From assembly GCF_964204865.1 (NCBI RefSeq), contig NC_135251.1:21824001-21888000 (forward strand): a stretch of 64,000 nucleotides of DNA, read 5' to 3'. Position 1 is the first letter of the stretch. The number at the start of each line of letters is the position of its first letter. The notes under the pieces were generated by a model that had not been told where the DNA came from, made no database searches, and saw only the letters and a list, made by a program, of their open reading frames with translations. A program made the position numbers and the translations under genes. The DNA comes from Styela clava (lineage: Eukaryota; Chordata; Ascidiacea; Stolidobranchia; Styelidae). Positions 13,766-26,770 of this stretch are shown in pieces.

Positions 13766-16005
13766 CTATTGTGCATAGTGCCATTATAAAAATGATTGCT
13801 TGTTTCGTTGTGAAATTGACAATTCCCCAAAAAATGAGGAAATATAAGTCTCGTGAATTGTTGTTTTAGGGAACTTGATATTAAATAGTTGTGACAGATA
13901 TTAAATAGTTGTATTAACTATATTCACCACCTGCTGTAGTAGTCGGCGAACTTGTCGGCACAGAAAAGTTTTAGATTTAAAAGAAGCACCACTACATTTG
14001 AACGTGACCGTGAGTTGAATCGAATGAGAAATGCTAACATTAGCCTCCCGAATTTTTAATATTTTATAAATATATATGCATATTGCATATATTTGAAAAT
14101 AAACGGCGTTTTCTAAGGCTATGTTCGAAAATAAACACCATGGGCCACACTACACTTCAACTCAGTCCCGATGACAAATTGGCAGACCCCGGTCATCTTT
14201 GGCGTGGATGAGAACAAGTGGAATATATATATCGGTTGCCGACAAGCAATGTGAAAACCAAATATTCAATTTACATTACGGTAAAGTCGCGGTAGCAAAA
14301 TATATATAATTATTCAGATAAAGAAAAGATAATTGCGTGGTCGATTACCATAACACAATTACGCATCAGAGATGTGTGTGTACACTTGTATATATATTAA
14401 AAAAAAACTGTCTGAAAGCAACAACTAGCGACCGGGGTACGAAAACGCGGACAACACTTTCAACTACAAATAGGTGAACCACTGCTTTTTACAAATATTC
14501 TGCTAAACGTGTATTATTTAAAAAAAATCAGCACCGCACACATGTCGTAACCTGACGATTGTAGCAGAAAAAAATGAATGAAATGCAACCCATGCGCCTG
14601 GAACTAGATGAAAAAATCATCGTTGGCTTCACACACAATGTTTATCTAAGCTAATATAATACCACATTAGCCATGTTTTAATAATACATACAGGCTGTTA
14701 CAACCACCGCGATAAGACATCAACGCAATACTGCGTGCTTGTCTCAAACGTTACTTATTCACTTCCGCAAACTCATAACCTGGTACTAGATAGAACCAAG
14801 ACACAAGTGAAACACCGATTTTCAAGAACCTGACTTACTTTAAATGTCACAAAAATAGCGCAGCAATCACACGCTTGTTATACATTCTTCCAATTTCCGG
14901 ATCGATTACGTGGCGCGGTATACATACAATGAGCAAATGAATTTTGTGAAAACAGAAGTCGGAAATAAGGGGGCTAAGATTGTAAAGGCCAAAGCAACAT
15001 AGTTTATACGTGAAAATATTTATAATTTTTTCTCAATCCTGACTCTCAATCTATAGATTATTTTTGCAACGTCCCGTGCGTGCTAAATTCGCCAGATTGT
15101 AGTCGTTGAAAAACTTCTTTTCGTTCTTAATTCAATATAAAAAAAATAAATAAACACAACACATCTGCAACAGTTTTCCCATTTTCAATTATTGTAATCC
15201 CATTTTGAAAAAATAGGACATTCGTTACATGCAAAGTCAATATCGCCAAACATGCAAATTTTGAACCCTCGTGACTGAATGTCGCCTAGTTTGTTAAATA
15301 CAGTACGTACACCGACGTAATAAAGCAGTACGAATGCGCATACGATTGCAGCGAAACATTACGTAAAACTGTTGAGTCGCAGCCATTTGCGCGAAAACAT
15401 TGGTTTGGTGACGGACTGACAGTGCTTTTTTCGAGAAAGTAGATTGGTAATTAGTAATTACAGAAGAAGAATGCATTTGCGAGATGTGCGCAAAAGGGCA
15501 TACTCACAAAATCTACATTGGGTAAAATGGCTTATTTTAAGTAGATGTAGTACTCGAAAAGCATTTGACAATGTTCCTTTGAACTGGTATCAACTACTGT
15601 GCTATACGACTTACAATGAATTTATGATAGCCTTGAGTGGCTTGTGAAAATACAAACTCTTCCTCGCACTTTTACGTTCATTTAATGGATGTTTCCCGAC
15701 CGTTGATTCCAGAACAATCACCCTATACTTACCATTGCAAGACTATTATAGAGACAGACTATTTAGAGAGTGTTTTCCTGAGTTAGCTATGCAAACTGGT
15801 TTATAAGTTCAAAGCCGCCATTTTTATTAAAATATCCAATCACGATACTGATTCCTCTTTTTAGTCTATTGCAGCTTTTCCGCTACTAATTTTGAAGACA
15901 AGATAACGATAAGTTATTTGATTTGCAACTAATTTTTGGAAACACAACGAAAAGTGACAATTGACACGCAAAACCACGGAAAGGGCAATGTTTACCACAT
16001 AATGG
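13766..16005. other. Intergenic, no gene seen
   Basis: I see no supported coding exon. Short open frames here lack codon structure and recognisable motifs. Confidence 0.45.
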
Positions 16006-16275
16006 AACTCCATAATTTATTCACATATATTTTCATGTAGTAATGTGCAATCAATTATTCAATTCACTGTGATAACAGAATTGCCATCTTTGTACTTGTT
16101 CTCAGCACACATGCTGTAACTCCATAATTTATCAACATATATTTTCATGTGCTACTATGGAATAAATCATTCAATTCACTGTGATAGTTGAATTGCCATC
16201 TTCGTACTTGTCCTAAGCACACATGCAGGAACTCTATAATTTATTCACATATATTTTCATGTGGTACTGTATAAT
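16006..16275. repeat. 112-bp tandem repeat, 2.4 copies
   Basis: Units begin AACTC(C/T)ATAATTTAT at 16006, 16118 and 16230, giving an exact 112-bp period. Each carries CACATATATTTTCATGT followed by an ATTCAATTCACTGTGATA block; the third copy is truncated. Confidence 0.85.
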
Positions 16276-17189
16276 GTGGGATGAATATAACTTTCACTGT
16301 GCAATTATAAAATAGATAAACTAATTTGACAATTTTTATACCAAACGTTACGCGTCACACATTGAACGAAAATATAAAGATGTTGGATAATTGTAGTTTA
16401 TGTAAAGAATCCTGTCAAAATTTATTAAATAATCCATCTCCAATTTTGATTCATACATAAATAGTACTACTGTAAGATCAATTTTATATTGTTGTACTTG
16501 ACGTTGCTGCAAAATTCTCATTCCAATGCTTGTTCTGTGCACTTACTATCCAATTTATGTATATCTCCATCCAATCAAATTTAAAATGAGCAAAAAAATG
16601 TTAATACTGTTATGTGTATAATCGTAAATATATACTACTACGGTATAATATTTTTAGACTTGCAAAATGAATCAACCTAAAATCTTTTTCTTTGTGTTTA
16701 TTGTTGGTGGTATTCATCCCATATAGGCCTACCAAACTTCCATCCACAAAAATAAATTCAATGAATTGAAAATTTATTTGGTCAATTCTCCTATCCTGTT
16801 TCTGATCAGATTATTTCTGTATATAATGTATATAGCTTTTTTGTATATATATACCGAGAGTTCATATTGTAACAGAACCCGTTTGAATTCATTTATTCAA
16901 GTATTTGAATTGGGTGGTAACTGACTCAGATGACCGTATATGGTCGTATCGTTATTGTCTGGTTTGGTATGTTAGTCGTTGGGTTTTGTAAATTCTTGTT
17001 TTCGCCAGATGAATGGACGTTGACCAGATTTTTCACCCAGTCATATACCGAAAACTGCATTGTGTATTGTTTCATTATTATTTTTTATTATAACATCATT
17101 GTTTTCTGGTTTGACGGAAAAAATAAAATTCTTTCTCTCGCTGTCTGATCGGCCACACAAATTGTAATTGTTACGTCATCGTAAATTTA

Positions 17190-17770
17190 TTGCTAATTGG
17201 TCTATGCAATGAGCATATATACAATGAGTGGAAACTTCCAAATATTTGCTCATTAATCCATAGTGCCCTGCATTTTTACGTCGTCCAGCTAAATGGTTCG
17301 TTGCATATGGAGAAAACATATCGCTCGCTGCAAAAATCCTTTGCTTTGCTTCGGCCGCGCCGGGTGCGAAATTGGCCGTATTGAGGCTTGGAATTTTTCA
17401 ATTTGTGTTCGGTTTTGGGTTTGGTACGTTGAAAGCATACTAACTAGGAGCATATGCATATTGGGAATGCATATCTATTATGCAGAAAACGTAGCTACAG
17501 AACAGAATATGAATCAGTCGCCAAGTGGGGTGCGGTTATTGCTGTATTTATTGTATTTATTCATTGATATAACATGGGACTTACATATTTATCCAGGGAG
17601 AGAGGAAAATCGAAATCCTGAATATATATGGCGAACCACGGCCTCTCCAAATAGCTCTGTGCTCCATATGAACTCCCAGGCTGCCAGGACTTTGTGAGGT
17701 ATCTGTTTACTTATTAAAAATACTGATTTTAACTATAAATTACTCTGGGATATCTTGTCATTGAAATTTA
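17190..17770 (+). repeat. Left arm of a large inverted repeat
   Basis: This arm is an inverted copy of 21705-22225, with near-identity over about 300 bp including CTTCGGCCGCGCCGGGTGCG. Its inner part carries the tail of the SINE family (TTACATATTTATCCAGGGAGAG...). GC-rich patches stand out from the AT-rich surroundings. The frame open at 17293-17697 is a by-product of the repeat. Confidence 0.8.
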
Positions 17771-17926
17771 AAATTTGCCGTTTTCATGTCTTGTGAATTT
17801 ACACACCCTTGTCCACGTTAAATTATGCCACTTTAAAAAACTTCAACATGTCTACTCAATAACAAAAACAAGCACATATTTATTCAGATTAACGTTTCTC
17901 AATTATTCAGTGTAATGGGTACGAAT

Positions 17927-18954
17927 TAGGGATGGGCCGGGATCCGGACTCGGATTCGAGTCGAATCCAGGCATTTGTTGGACTCGGATTCGATTTCGAG
18001 TCCACGTCGTTTTTACTGAGTCTATAATCAATTCTGTTTTTACTGATTTACGCTTATGTTTGTACTTTTACCCCTATAAATCTCACTACATACCTTAACT
18101 AGTTGAAATTCAAGGTTAGATATTTAACAATATCACTCGTGTGTATTATAAACACTCCTAATAAAAACGACGACAGATATCCAGATAATATAACGCAAGG
18201 TAAATACTATTCATAGCATATAACAATGATGCGCCAGTCGCCTTCAAACTATCTATCCTTTTTGGTATACATGTGGTACACAATAAAATATGTGTAAGCG
18301 CAATATTTTTGAGTTTTCGATTCGCGTAAATAAATATGAAACATGCGCAGGATCAACCCAAGTGGGAATCTCATCAATACCTCTTTTAAATCGAGTTTAT
18401 TACGTGCAATCCTTTCTCTAAAAAAAGGGAGCAATGGAACGCATGGAGCGTTTTAGAACGTGTACATGAACTACTAAATCGCAAGCATTGTATTGACGAC
18501 GAGTGGCATCTCTCTACCATTTGCACACGCGACATAGTAAATTTAAGGTTATAAATATCTGGAATTATGGGAAAGCATTGTAGTCAAAAGCTTTTTATTT
18601 TCCTATTTGACATGTAAGAATTTCTAAACAGCCGCCCAGAATTGACGCAAGGTGGTGGGCTGGAAATCCAGTTCACAGCAAAGGCGCACATTGACCCACG
18701 TTTACGTTTGTATTATGGCAGCCGAAAAGGAAGAAAAATATATTTTTATATTGATTCAACAGCTGCGGAACCATTAGGCAAAAAATATGAGCTCCGACGT
18801 ATGTTTGTGAGCGCGCGATGCTGTAGTATGGTCAAAAACGCGTTTTTCCTACTTTTACATTGTGACGTCACGGGATCGGAGGATTCGATTCGAGTCCTTG
18901 ACCTATTACTTGGATTCTTCGAATCTCTGTAATGCCGGACTCTTCCCATCTCTA
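17927..18954. mobile_element. hAT-type non-autonomous element with perfect 8-bp target duplication
   Basis: The element begins TAGGGATGGG and ends CCCATCTCTA, and is flanked by GTACGAAT at 17919-17926 and 18955-18962. The subterminal regions carry repeated GGATTCGAGTC/GATTCGA motifs on both sides. An 8-bp target duplication is the hallmark of hAT elements. At 1,028 bp it has no transposase frame, so it is non-autonomous. It is nested between the inverted arms at 17190-17770 and 21705-22225. Confidence 0.85.
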
Positions 18955-19353
18955 GTACGAATCCTTTTTTCTGCATAGCAAGGCTCAATGTATGTTTGTT
19001 TATACAGGCCTAAATGAAATCACTCAAGTTTGATGAACTTGGTTCAGCAAATAAATAAACTGCAGCCTATACGAAATTGCAGCATGTAGGGTTTATCTCT
19101 TATATTATGTAACAACAGACCCTACGTACAAAAAGTAAACACATAGAACGGCAAAATGACTTTGATTCATAACACGTCATTTGAAACAATAAACATTTAG
19201 AATAAATATGATGTGTATTATGTTTCGAGGCGCACTCAGCGAATCGTCTTCGGAAACCGCTAGCCTAGTGATTAATAGAGCCGTCATTGTTATGCAAACC
19301 GCAAATCGGGTTTCACGATCAGAATATGCATTGTTATGCAAGCGCGATCCTTC

Positions 19354-20136
19354 TACCGTGTTTCCCCGAATACAAGACCAAGCCTGAAGTTTAAAAAAGA
19401 TTTCGATAAAAGCGCTCGCTTTTAAAAAAGACTTAGTCGATAGCGCAATCTTTTTTTTTTTGACTCAATCTCGTGGAAGTGCGTCGTTTCAATTTTGCTA
19501 GGACGTCGCAAAATTTCGTGATTCGTGAACCTTTCAAACAACCCATATCTTCTACTTTCACTGGAAAAAAGAAAGATTAAATCGATCTTACCCGTGATGT
19601 TTTTATAATAGAAAAGTTTAATTCTGGAAATTCGGTTTTCTGTAGATAAAAATTATTTGTCCTTGGTTCAAAAAGCGTTGCGCACTCCCATCTTCTTTGA
19701 GATTAATTATTTATATACAGAAGGCTTTTCTACCAAGGCCCATTAATTGCGATTTCACTGACTGTCGTTAAGTTTTGTTTGTTCGTTTATATGAAACTCA
19801 TTGCGGAAAAGGTCTTTTGAAAGGTATCAATACGTATTTTCACGGGTCGTAACTTGAGCATATTTTTAAAGGGCATCACAATACGATGAAGTTCGAGAAC
19901 CACTGCGTCCCAGTCGATAGCAAGAAATATTTTCTACTTTTTTTAAATGGTTAATAGTTTATATGTAGCAGTTATTTTAAATAAAAACGCGCTAATAATA
20001 AGTAAACGGAAATCGGTAGGCCTATTCGTATTTTGTATAATAAAAAATCTCATTATTCTCTATTCCAAAAATAAGCCCTAGTGTTATTTTCGGAAGAAAA
20101 ATGAAGACAGTGTCTTATTTTCGGGAAAACACGGTA
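19354..20136. mobile_element. TA-flanked inverted-repeat element (pogo/Tigger-like)
   Basis: The left end TACCGTGTTTCCCCGAATAC and right end GTTTTCGGGAAAACACGGTA are terminal inverted repeats, and TA occurs at both edges as expected of the Tc1/mariner-pogo superfamily. No transposase is visible. A related element lies at 54748-55481. Confidence 0.65.
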
Positions 20137-20254
20137 TTATGATGATGTATTCACTCGGAATCTTGAAATCTTTGTTTCACACTATTCGTATAACAATTGT
20201 ATTTCGAATTCACTGGAGTCTGAAAAAAGTACAATATATATGGTACTTTGTGTA

Positions 20255-20342
20255 AAATTGGTGTTCTCTTTGCGGCCCCTAAAATTCGTTTCGCGGCCCC
20301 TTTCAGTGCCGCGGCCCCTAGTTTGGGAAGCCCTGATTTAGA
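20255..20342. mobile_element. Solo hAT-like end fragment
   Basis: Three GCGGCCCCT repeats lead into TTTGGGAAGCCCTG, which resembles the terminus of a hAT element; no matching left end is seen nearby. Confidence 0.45.
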
Positions 20343-21704
20343 GTACAGTCTGTTATCAATTATGATTTTTGCCTATATATTATTTACTTTTAACGATCCT
20401 TCATATAATTTATGACGGCGTAAGGCGGGTAATAAATTAAAAACAATGCGTCGTTCACAGCGAAATTCCACAGCTACGTGCAGCTCGCCTCTGCCGGTTT
20501 TGGTGAATATATGCAAAAACACGCTCGCGTGTAGCGCCGATCGAATGCATGAAATGTGGAACTTTTACTTGAAATTTAATGTTAATAAAGTTGATTTTTT
20601 ATTGTCATTCAATGATTATTTACATGCGTCGTGATTACTGGTGGACAAAATCGTATTTTTTTATTAAAATTATTCGAATAATTTAACGAATATCGGCGAA
20701 GATGTTAAAGACAACTATTAAGGAATGCATTCACAACAAAAATTAATTTTATTCTGATTTTTATCTTCTGTGTAGGATTTTTATCACAGTTACGGTCCCA
20801 ATTTTGAGCGAATAATATTATCCTTACTGACCCCGGGATACGATATTTGTGAAGCTGATAGTTGACATTTTTATGTTTTAATTTGATATCGTTTCCGTGT
20901 TACTTTCGTATTAAATAATAATTAAAAAACTCCGCAAATTGTTGAGTATTCACGTAACTCAGCTTTGGTTTCAAACACTGATACTTAACACGTGAATAAA
21001 TCAGCAATAATGGCATTTCTACGTGGTCAAAATATTATTTCTCCACAATATCTCGGGAAATTTGCGTAGAATACCTTATTCACATGCCTTGCTTATCTGA
21101 TTCAACGTTTCTAAATTTACAAAAACGATGTTGACGTGATTTAAGCAAAATTAGAAATTGAAAAATATGATGGCGCAAAAATGAAACAAAACAAAAAAAT
21201 CTCACATTCATCGTTTCTGCCTGTTGGCGATAGCCGTCGGTAAATTTTACGTAACTCATTGTAAATTTATGTTAATAAATTCTATTTTCGCCCTGTATTT
21301 GTATTAAAATAAAAGAGAATGTCCTTAAACTAGCTTATAACTCTTCTTTCATTTTGAACGCCCTAACTAAACGACGGTTACATGCGTGTTACTGAATAAC
21401 AATCACGCATTCTTATTTATCATTATTAGCGCCAACTAAAAAAGATAACATGTCGTAAAGATAAAAAAGTCTGGCGGTGTTAATTGCGCTGCAGTGATAA
21501 TACACAGAATAATATAGTTTTGACGGAACCATAATGCGCGACCGTAAACGACGGTGCTGCTTTTTTGTGGAAGAAGTTTCGCATAAAAAAGTTTCTCAAA
21601 CGAAATGGCATTGTATTCATTGATATAAAAATGGGGTTAACATATTTACCCAGGTGGAGAGGAAAGCCGATTCCCTGCTATTCTTCGAATTTTTGTCTTC
21701 GTTT

Positions 21705-22225
21705 TTAATGTCAAGATATCCCAGACTGACAGAATAATTTAAAATAGGGGAGTCCTGGGGATTCGTATGGAGCACCTTATAAACTATGATTGTGAGAAGC
21801 CGTGGTTCGTCATACATTTAGGCCTTCTTTTCGCCATTGCTTTCCCCTGGATAAATATGTACCTAAATTCCATGCTATAATTAGAAATTACCGCACTTGA
21901 CTTCATATTCTGTGCTATAGCTACGTTTTCTGCCTAATAGATATGCATTCCCAATAAGCATATGCTTATAGTCAGTATGCTTTCAACGTACCATACTTCG
22001 AAACCCAAAACCGAACACGAATCGAAAAATTAAAAGCCTCAATACGGCCAATTTCGCACCCGGCGCGGCCGAAGCAAAGGATTTTTGCAGCGAGCGATAT
22101 GCTTTCTCCATATGCAACGAACCATTTAGCTGGACGACGTAAAAAATGCAGGGCACAATGGATTAATGAGCAAATATTTGGAAGTTTCCACTCATTGTAT
22201 ATATGCTCATTGGTCTATGTTATGG
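21705..22225 (-). repeat. Right arm of the large inverted repeat
   Basis: Inverted partner of 17190-17770. A piece of the SINE tail (ATATTTACCCAGGTGGAGAGG) also lies just left of it at about 21638-21680. The spacer between the arms (about 3.9 kb) holds at least three other transposons. Confidence 0.8.
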
Positions 22226-22264
22226 CAATAAACAAGGAAATCGATGCATGATGGTTAGTGCCAT

Positions 22265-23340
22265 CTCGTAAATTAATTTAATATCCTTTTCATATTGTTA
22301 AAAATCACTGTATAAGAAGTGATGAAATGAACATTTAATTGTGGATCATACATTATGATACTCCATTTCTAATTCAAGTATTTATAAATCGTTATGAATG
22401 TTGGTAGCCACTATACAGTATTCAGTGATTGTCACTGTGTTTTTTCCATGCTTTCATTTCATAAATTAATTTACCTAATAACCTTTTTATATTGTTGAAA
22501 TTCATTTTGTAACAAATGAACAGCATATATAATTGGGGGCCATACATTAATATTCTAGTTCTATTTCAAGTACCCTTGGTGTGAATGTTGTTAGCCTCTT
22601 TGTAAATTAATTTATTAACCTATTTACATGTTAAACTAATTATATAATAAGTGATGAACTGCATTATCAATAGCATATTTAATTGTGAATCATACATTGA
22701 TACTCCATTTCTAATTCATATTTTTATAAATCTTTATGAATGTTGGTAGCCACCATACAGTATTCAGTGATTGTCACTGTGTTTATCCATGCTTTCATTC
22801 CGTAAATTAATTTACCTAATAACCTTTTTATATTGTTAAGATTCATTTTGTAACAAATGAACTGCATATATAATTGTGGGCCATACATTAATATTCTAGT
22901 TCTCTTTCAAGTACGCTTGGTATGAATATTTGTAAATGTTGTTAGCCTCTTTGTAAATTAATTAATTTATTAACCTATTTACATGTTAAACTAATTATAT
23001 AATAAGTGATGAACTGCATTATCAATAGCATATTTAATTGTGGATAATACATTGATACTTCATTTCTAATTCATATCTTTAAAAATCTTTATGAATGTTG
23101 GTAGCCACCATACAGTATTCAGTGATTGTCACTGTGTTTTTCCATGCTTTCATTTTGTAAATTAATTTACCTAATAACCTTTTTATATTGTTAAACTCAT
23201 TGTGTAACAAGTGAGCTGTATATTTAATTGTGGATAATACATAAATATTCGAATCCTTATTCAAGTATGTATAAATACTTATGAATGCTGGTAGCAATTA
23301 AACAATATTCATCGATTGTTATTATTTTTCCCCTGCTTCT
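22265..23340. repeat. Higher-order tandem repeat, ~345-bp dimeric unit
   Basis: The motif GGTAGCC recurs at 22403, 22744, 23099 and 23290 (spacings about 341, 355 and 191). Between these lie alternating monomers of two types. One contains CAGTATTCAGTGATTGTCACTGTG, the other TGTTAGCCTCTTTGTAAATTAAT; each is followed by a TAAATTAATTTA...CCTATT..ATGTT block. The array is very AT-rich and abuts the right inverted arm. Confidence 0.8.
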
Positions 23341-25597
23341 TCATGTGAACTAATTAAGGTGCCAAAAGGAGTCAAATGATACTTTTACGTCATGCACTCC
23401 ATTACTGAATCTGTGATGATATTATTATTTTCTTGTCCCTATCTTTCAATTTTTGATCTCGGTCTGTGTCCAATAAAAAAAAAGCTTTTTTTAAATCTTT
23501 GACTGTTTTAATTCTTTCATTGGACATGATCGGTTACATCGGTACATGACCTCTCAAAATCCTAAATTGCCCTTTGATAACTTAAATAATAATAACTTTA
23601 AATTGCCGACTCATTCACTCATTTCTTTATCTTATATATATTTTATTTAATCCCATTTGCATTTACCCATGGTACTATATTATGCCATGATAACCTTATA
23701 TACAGCATTTACAAAAGGGTCGGGAGCCTAGATGACCTTAACCGGTCCTGCACACTGACCCGCACAAAACAATAATCAATCGCTGTTTATTACTGATGAA
23801 ATATTTTCTTCATTATATTATTATCTATTATTGTTTATATTAGTGTTGATTTTGTTTTTGTGGCAATAAATCTCACTCTCTCTCTCATTTGTGCCGTAAT
23901 GATTCCCACTAGTGGCGAAATTGGAAAAGCTTAGTTGACATAATCTATCAGTTTCAAAGGCATGGTTCGGCTTATCGCGGTGCGGTCCGATAACCAAACC
24001 ACGGTATACGGTACCGGTATAACTGTATGCCGGTAATTTGTTGCCTCAGTCGATTTTCGCAACTTTATTTTTAAATCTATGCCGACGCTCTCGAAATGTA
24101 TTCCGTTGGGTTCTGTTTCGAAACCTTCGTTCGCTCATGGGGCAGTAGGCCTATAGCAACTAACCCCCAAATGTACCCCATTTCATGTTGAAATCATCAT
24201 GACAAAGTTAATTTTTCCCAAAATTCGAACAAAGACTTTCGTAGGAATCAAATTACACCAGGTTTAAGAACATAACAGGTTCCACCCAGTCATTATCAAA
24301 TTAAAATTGATATTCCTAAGACCTTTGGCACTGATTGAAATAATTATATCTAAGTTCCCATCCGTACGATGTACCTAATTACCCTTATTGAGATAATAGG
24401 AGTTTCCGTTTATAACGTGAATCACGAGCTCACGTTTACAGCATTTAATTGGATTTATGATCAACGTATAAATACGACTCCGATATCTTTCGATAGGAGG
24501 AGAGAAGACGATGTAAACCATTCTAAGCTAGTCTGGATAAATGTTATAAGATTTATATTCTGTGTGTTGTGGAAATTTACGAATAAAAACATATAGAGAT
24601 TTTTAACGCATCTTCATTCGCGTGGGCGTTGAAGCTGAAGGGTGAACGAGTGACTTACAAGTTCTGAGACAATATACGAAATAGCAATATACGGTAACAT
24701 CACATTCATTTAACAACCATTTATGCTATAAATGGTGACAAAACCGACTTGAATTAACCTTCTGAAACGGACCAGATCAACGGGCAACAATCAGGACAGG
24801 CAACAATTTGACGGAATCAACCAAAAAGCTGACCAAGCGAAAGATTTCAACAATTGCCGAAAAACCGTCTCTACAAAACGTGCGAAAATCAAATTCGACC
24901 AACTTACGAACGTCGGGGAGATTCAAATTGCCTGGAACAACGATTGAAGTAGCAAATTGCTGACAAGCCGAAATAATCAAAAACATTATGAAAAGACAAT
25001 AATCTCAATTGAAAACAGTTGAACTATGGTAACGGACTCTGGAAACGTTAAAATCATGAATATGGACTGTATTGAACATCGATCGAAATGAACTTTTTTA
25101 GAAAATGATATATGTTCGAGGTGAAAAACCTAATCAAAAAACGAACTGTTGAAAACAATGACTGAGACAATCTACAAATTAGCAATATACGGTAACATCC
25201 CATTCATCTAACAATCATTTATGCTATAGGCCTAGTTAGAGTGAATGCATGAATGGTAGACTAGGTATCGTACCGTAAATATTTATGAGTAAAACAGGGT
25301 TAGGTACACATAGGCCTACTAAGAAGTAATATGAACTCGCCTTTGATCAAAGTCGCTGCTTGTCTATACTGGCGAGTGGCGACCATTGAAATCCGGAAAT
25401 GCTCACTGAACTACTAAAACTTCATTTTCAGATTTTGCTTTTGAATTCTGGGATTTCGATTCTATCCGTTTTTCTTAAAAACAATGTCTTTACCAATAGT
25501 TCTGTAGTTACAGAGTTAGCTCACAATGAACTCAGGTCTAGTCACAAAGTGAGAATTGTTTTTGTTATAAAATTGTATTTTTTCGTTTGTTATACAG
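23341..25597. other. Intergenic; 66-bp direct repeat
   Basis: No gene seen. A 66-bp sequence at 24665-24730 recurs in the same orientation at 25163-25228 with about six differences, enclosing about 430 bp without a recognisable frame. The 3' end (25399-25597) leads into the GNPDA transcript and ends in a splice acceptor. Confidence 0.5.
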
Positions 25598-25598
25598 T
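25591..25598 (+). promoter_or_regulatory. 3' splice acceptor in the GNPDA 5' UTR
   Basis: A T-rich tract ends in TATACAG at 25597, 55 bp before the GNPDA ATG. It can serve a 5'-UTR intron or, if this is a tunicate, spliced-leader trans-splicing. A like site (TTTTTTCTCTATAG, ending 27991) precedes the DAZAP1-like gene. Confidence 0.45.
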
Positions 25599-25652
25599 TA
25601 TAAAAGAAGTTTCACAATACAGCAATACTGCAAAACTAATTTACCAATAATC

Positions 25653-26471
25653 ATGAGATTAGTTATTCTTGATGATTATGACAAGGCGAGTGAATGGGCA
25701 GCGAAATATGTACGCAATCGAATATTGAAATTCAAGCCTGGTCCAGATAATTTTTTTGTGCTGGGATTACCCACCGGAAGCACACCTTTGGGCACATACC
25801 GAAAGTTGATAGAGTTTCACAAAAATGGGGAGTTGTCATTCAGATACGTTAAAACCTTCAATATGGATGAATATGTTGGAATGCCTCGAGAACATCCAGA
25901 AAGTTATCATTCATTTATGTGGGATAACTTTTTTAAACACATTGATATTGACCCTGCTAATGCCCATATTTTGGATGGAAATGCACCAGATTTGGTAAAA
26001 GAGTGTGATGCATTCGAAAGGAAAATATTAGATGCCGGTGGTATTGAGCTGTTTCTTGGTGGAATTGGTCCAGATGGTCACATTGCTTTCAATGAGCCTG
26101 GTTCAAGTTTAATATCCAGGACACGTGTGAAAACTCTTGCCCATGACACCATTTTAGCAAATGCCAGGTTCTTTGATGGAGATTTAACGCAGGTTCCCAC
26201 TCAAGCTTTAACTGTTGGAGTTGGAACAGTGATGGATGCTAAAGAAGTGATGATCATGATTACTGGAGCTCATAAAGCATATGCTCTTCATAAGGCAATT
26301 GAGGGAGGCGTGAATCACATGTGGACGGTGTCTGCGTTTCAGCAGCACCGACAAACAATCTTTGTATGCGATGAAGATGCAACTTTGGAGCTCAAAGTCA
26401 AAACTGTAAAATACTTCAAAGGCTTGATGAACTTACACAATAAGCTTGTTGAAACTTATATAGATGAATAA
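25653..26471 (+). CDS. GNPDA: Glucosamine-6-phosphate deaminase, intronless
   Basis: This 272-residue cytosolic enzyme converts glucosamine-6-phosphate to fructose-6-phosphate and ammonia, feeding amino sugars back into glycolysis. The start [20 protein letters not shown] is the family N-terminus, so the ATG at 25653 is chosen over the longer open frame from 25587, whose extra residues look non-coding. Catalytic residues are intact: Asp72 in NMDEYVG, and Asp141, His143 and Glu148 in [13 protein letters not shown], matching the bacterial NagB numbering. The phosphate-binding LGLPTGSTP loop is at 38-46, and [10 protein letters not shown] and [19 protein letters not shown] near the C-terminus are also typical. 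The length is close to human GNPDA2 (276 aa). The whole CDS is one exon, unlike most neighbours. It cannot be assigned to GNPDA1 or 2. Confidence 0.97.
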   Translation: MRLVILDDYDKASEWAAKYVRNRILKFKPGPDNFFVLGLPTGSTPLGTYRKLIEFHKNGELSFRYVKTFNMDEYVGMPREHPESYHSFMWDNFFKHIDIDPANAHILDGNAPDLVKECDAFERKILDAGGIELFLGGIGPDGHIAFNEPGSSLISRTRVKTLAHDTILANARFFDGDLTQVPTQALTVGVGTVMDAKEVMIMITGAHKAYALHKAIEGGVNHMWTVSAFQQHRQTIFVCDEDATLELKVKTVKYFKGLMNLHNKLVETYIDE

Positions 26472-26734
26472 TCACAATCTAGTATCTACATATCAGGGTT
26501 GTGGAATCAGGAGAGATCTATAATCAACTATGAATTTGGGTTAACAGAAACTTTTGACTTCAGATCGTAAAAAATATTAAAAAAAAAATTCGCAAGTGCG
26601 AGCCTCTTTTGATACCTTTTGAGACTTTTTTATCGTCATTGACAGTATATTATTTCAACTCCATATTGACACATGCCAAACTCAAAGACTTCTTGCTCCA
26701 CAGCCTTTGTATTTGCTACCCCATAATTATGTGC

Positions 26735-26740
26735 AATAAA
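26735..26740 (+). promoter_or_regulatory. Polyadenylation signal for GNPDA
   Basis: AATAAA lies 264 bp after the GNPDA stop and just before the hAT insertion at 26771. Confidence 0.55.
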
Positions 26741-26770
26741 TTCATTCATGCTGTAAAACTGCCCCACATC

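Noticed and set aside
17293-17697. A 134-aa coding gene
   Set aside because: The frame lies in an inverted-repeat arm, includes SINE tail sequence and has no conserved motif.
24369-24596. A 75-aa ORF upstream of GNPDA
   Set aside because: No motif, no splice context, no family resemblance.
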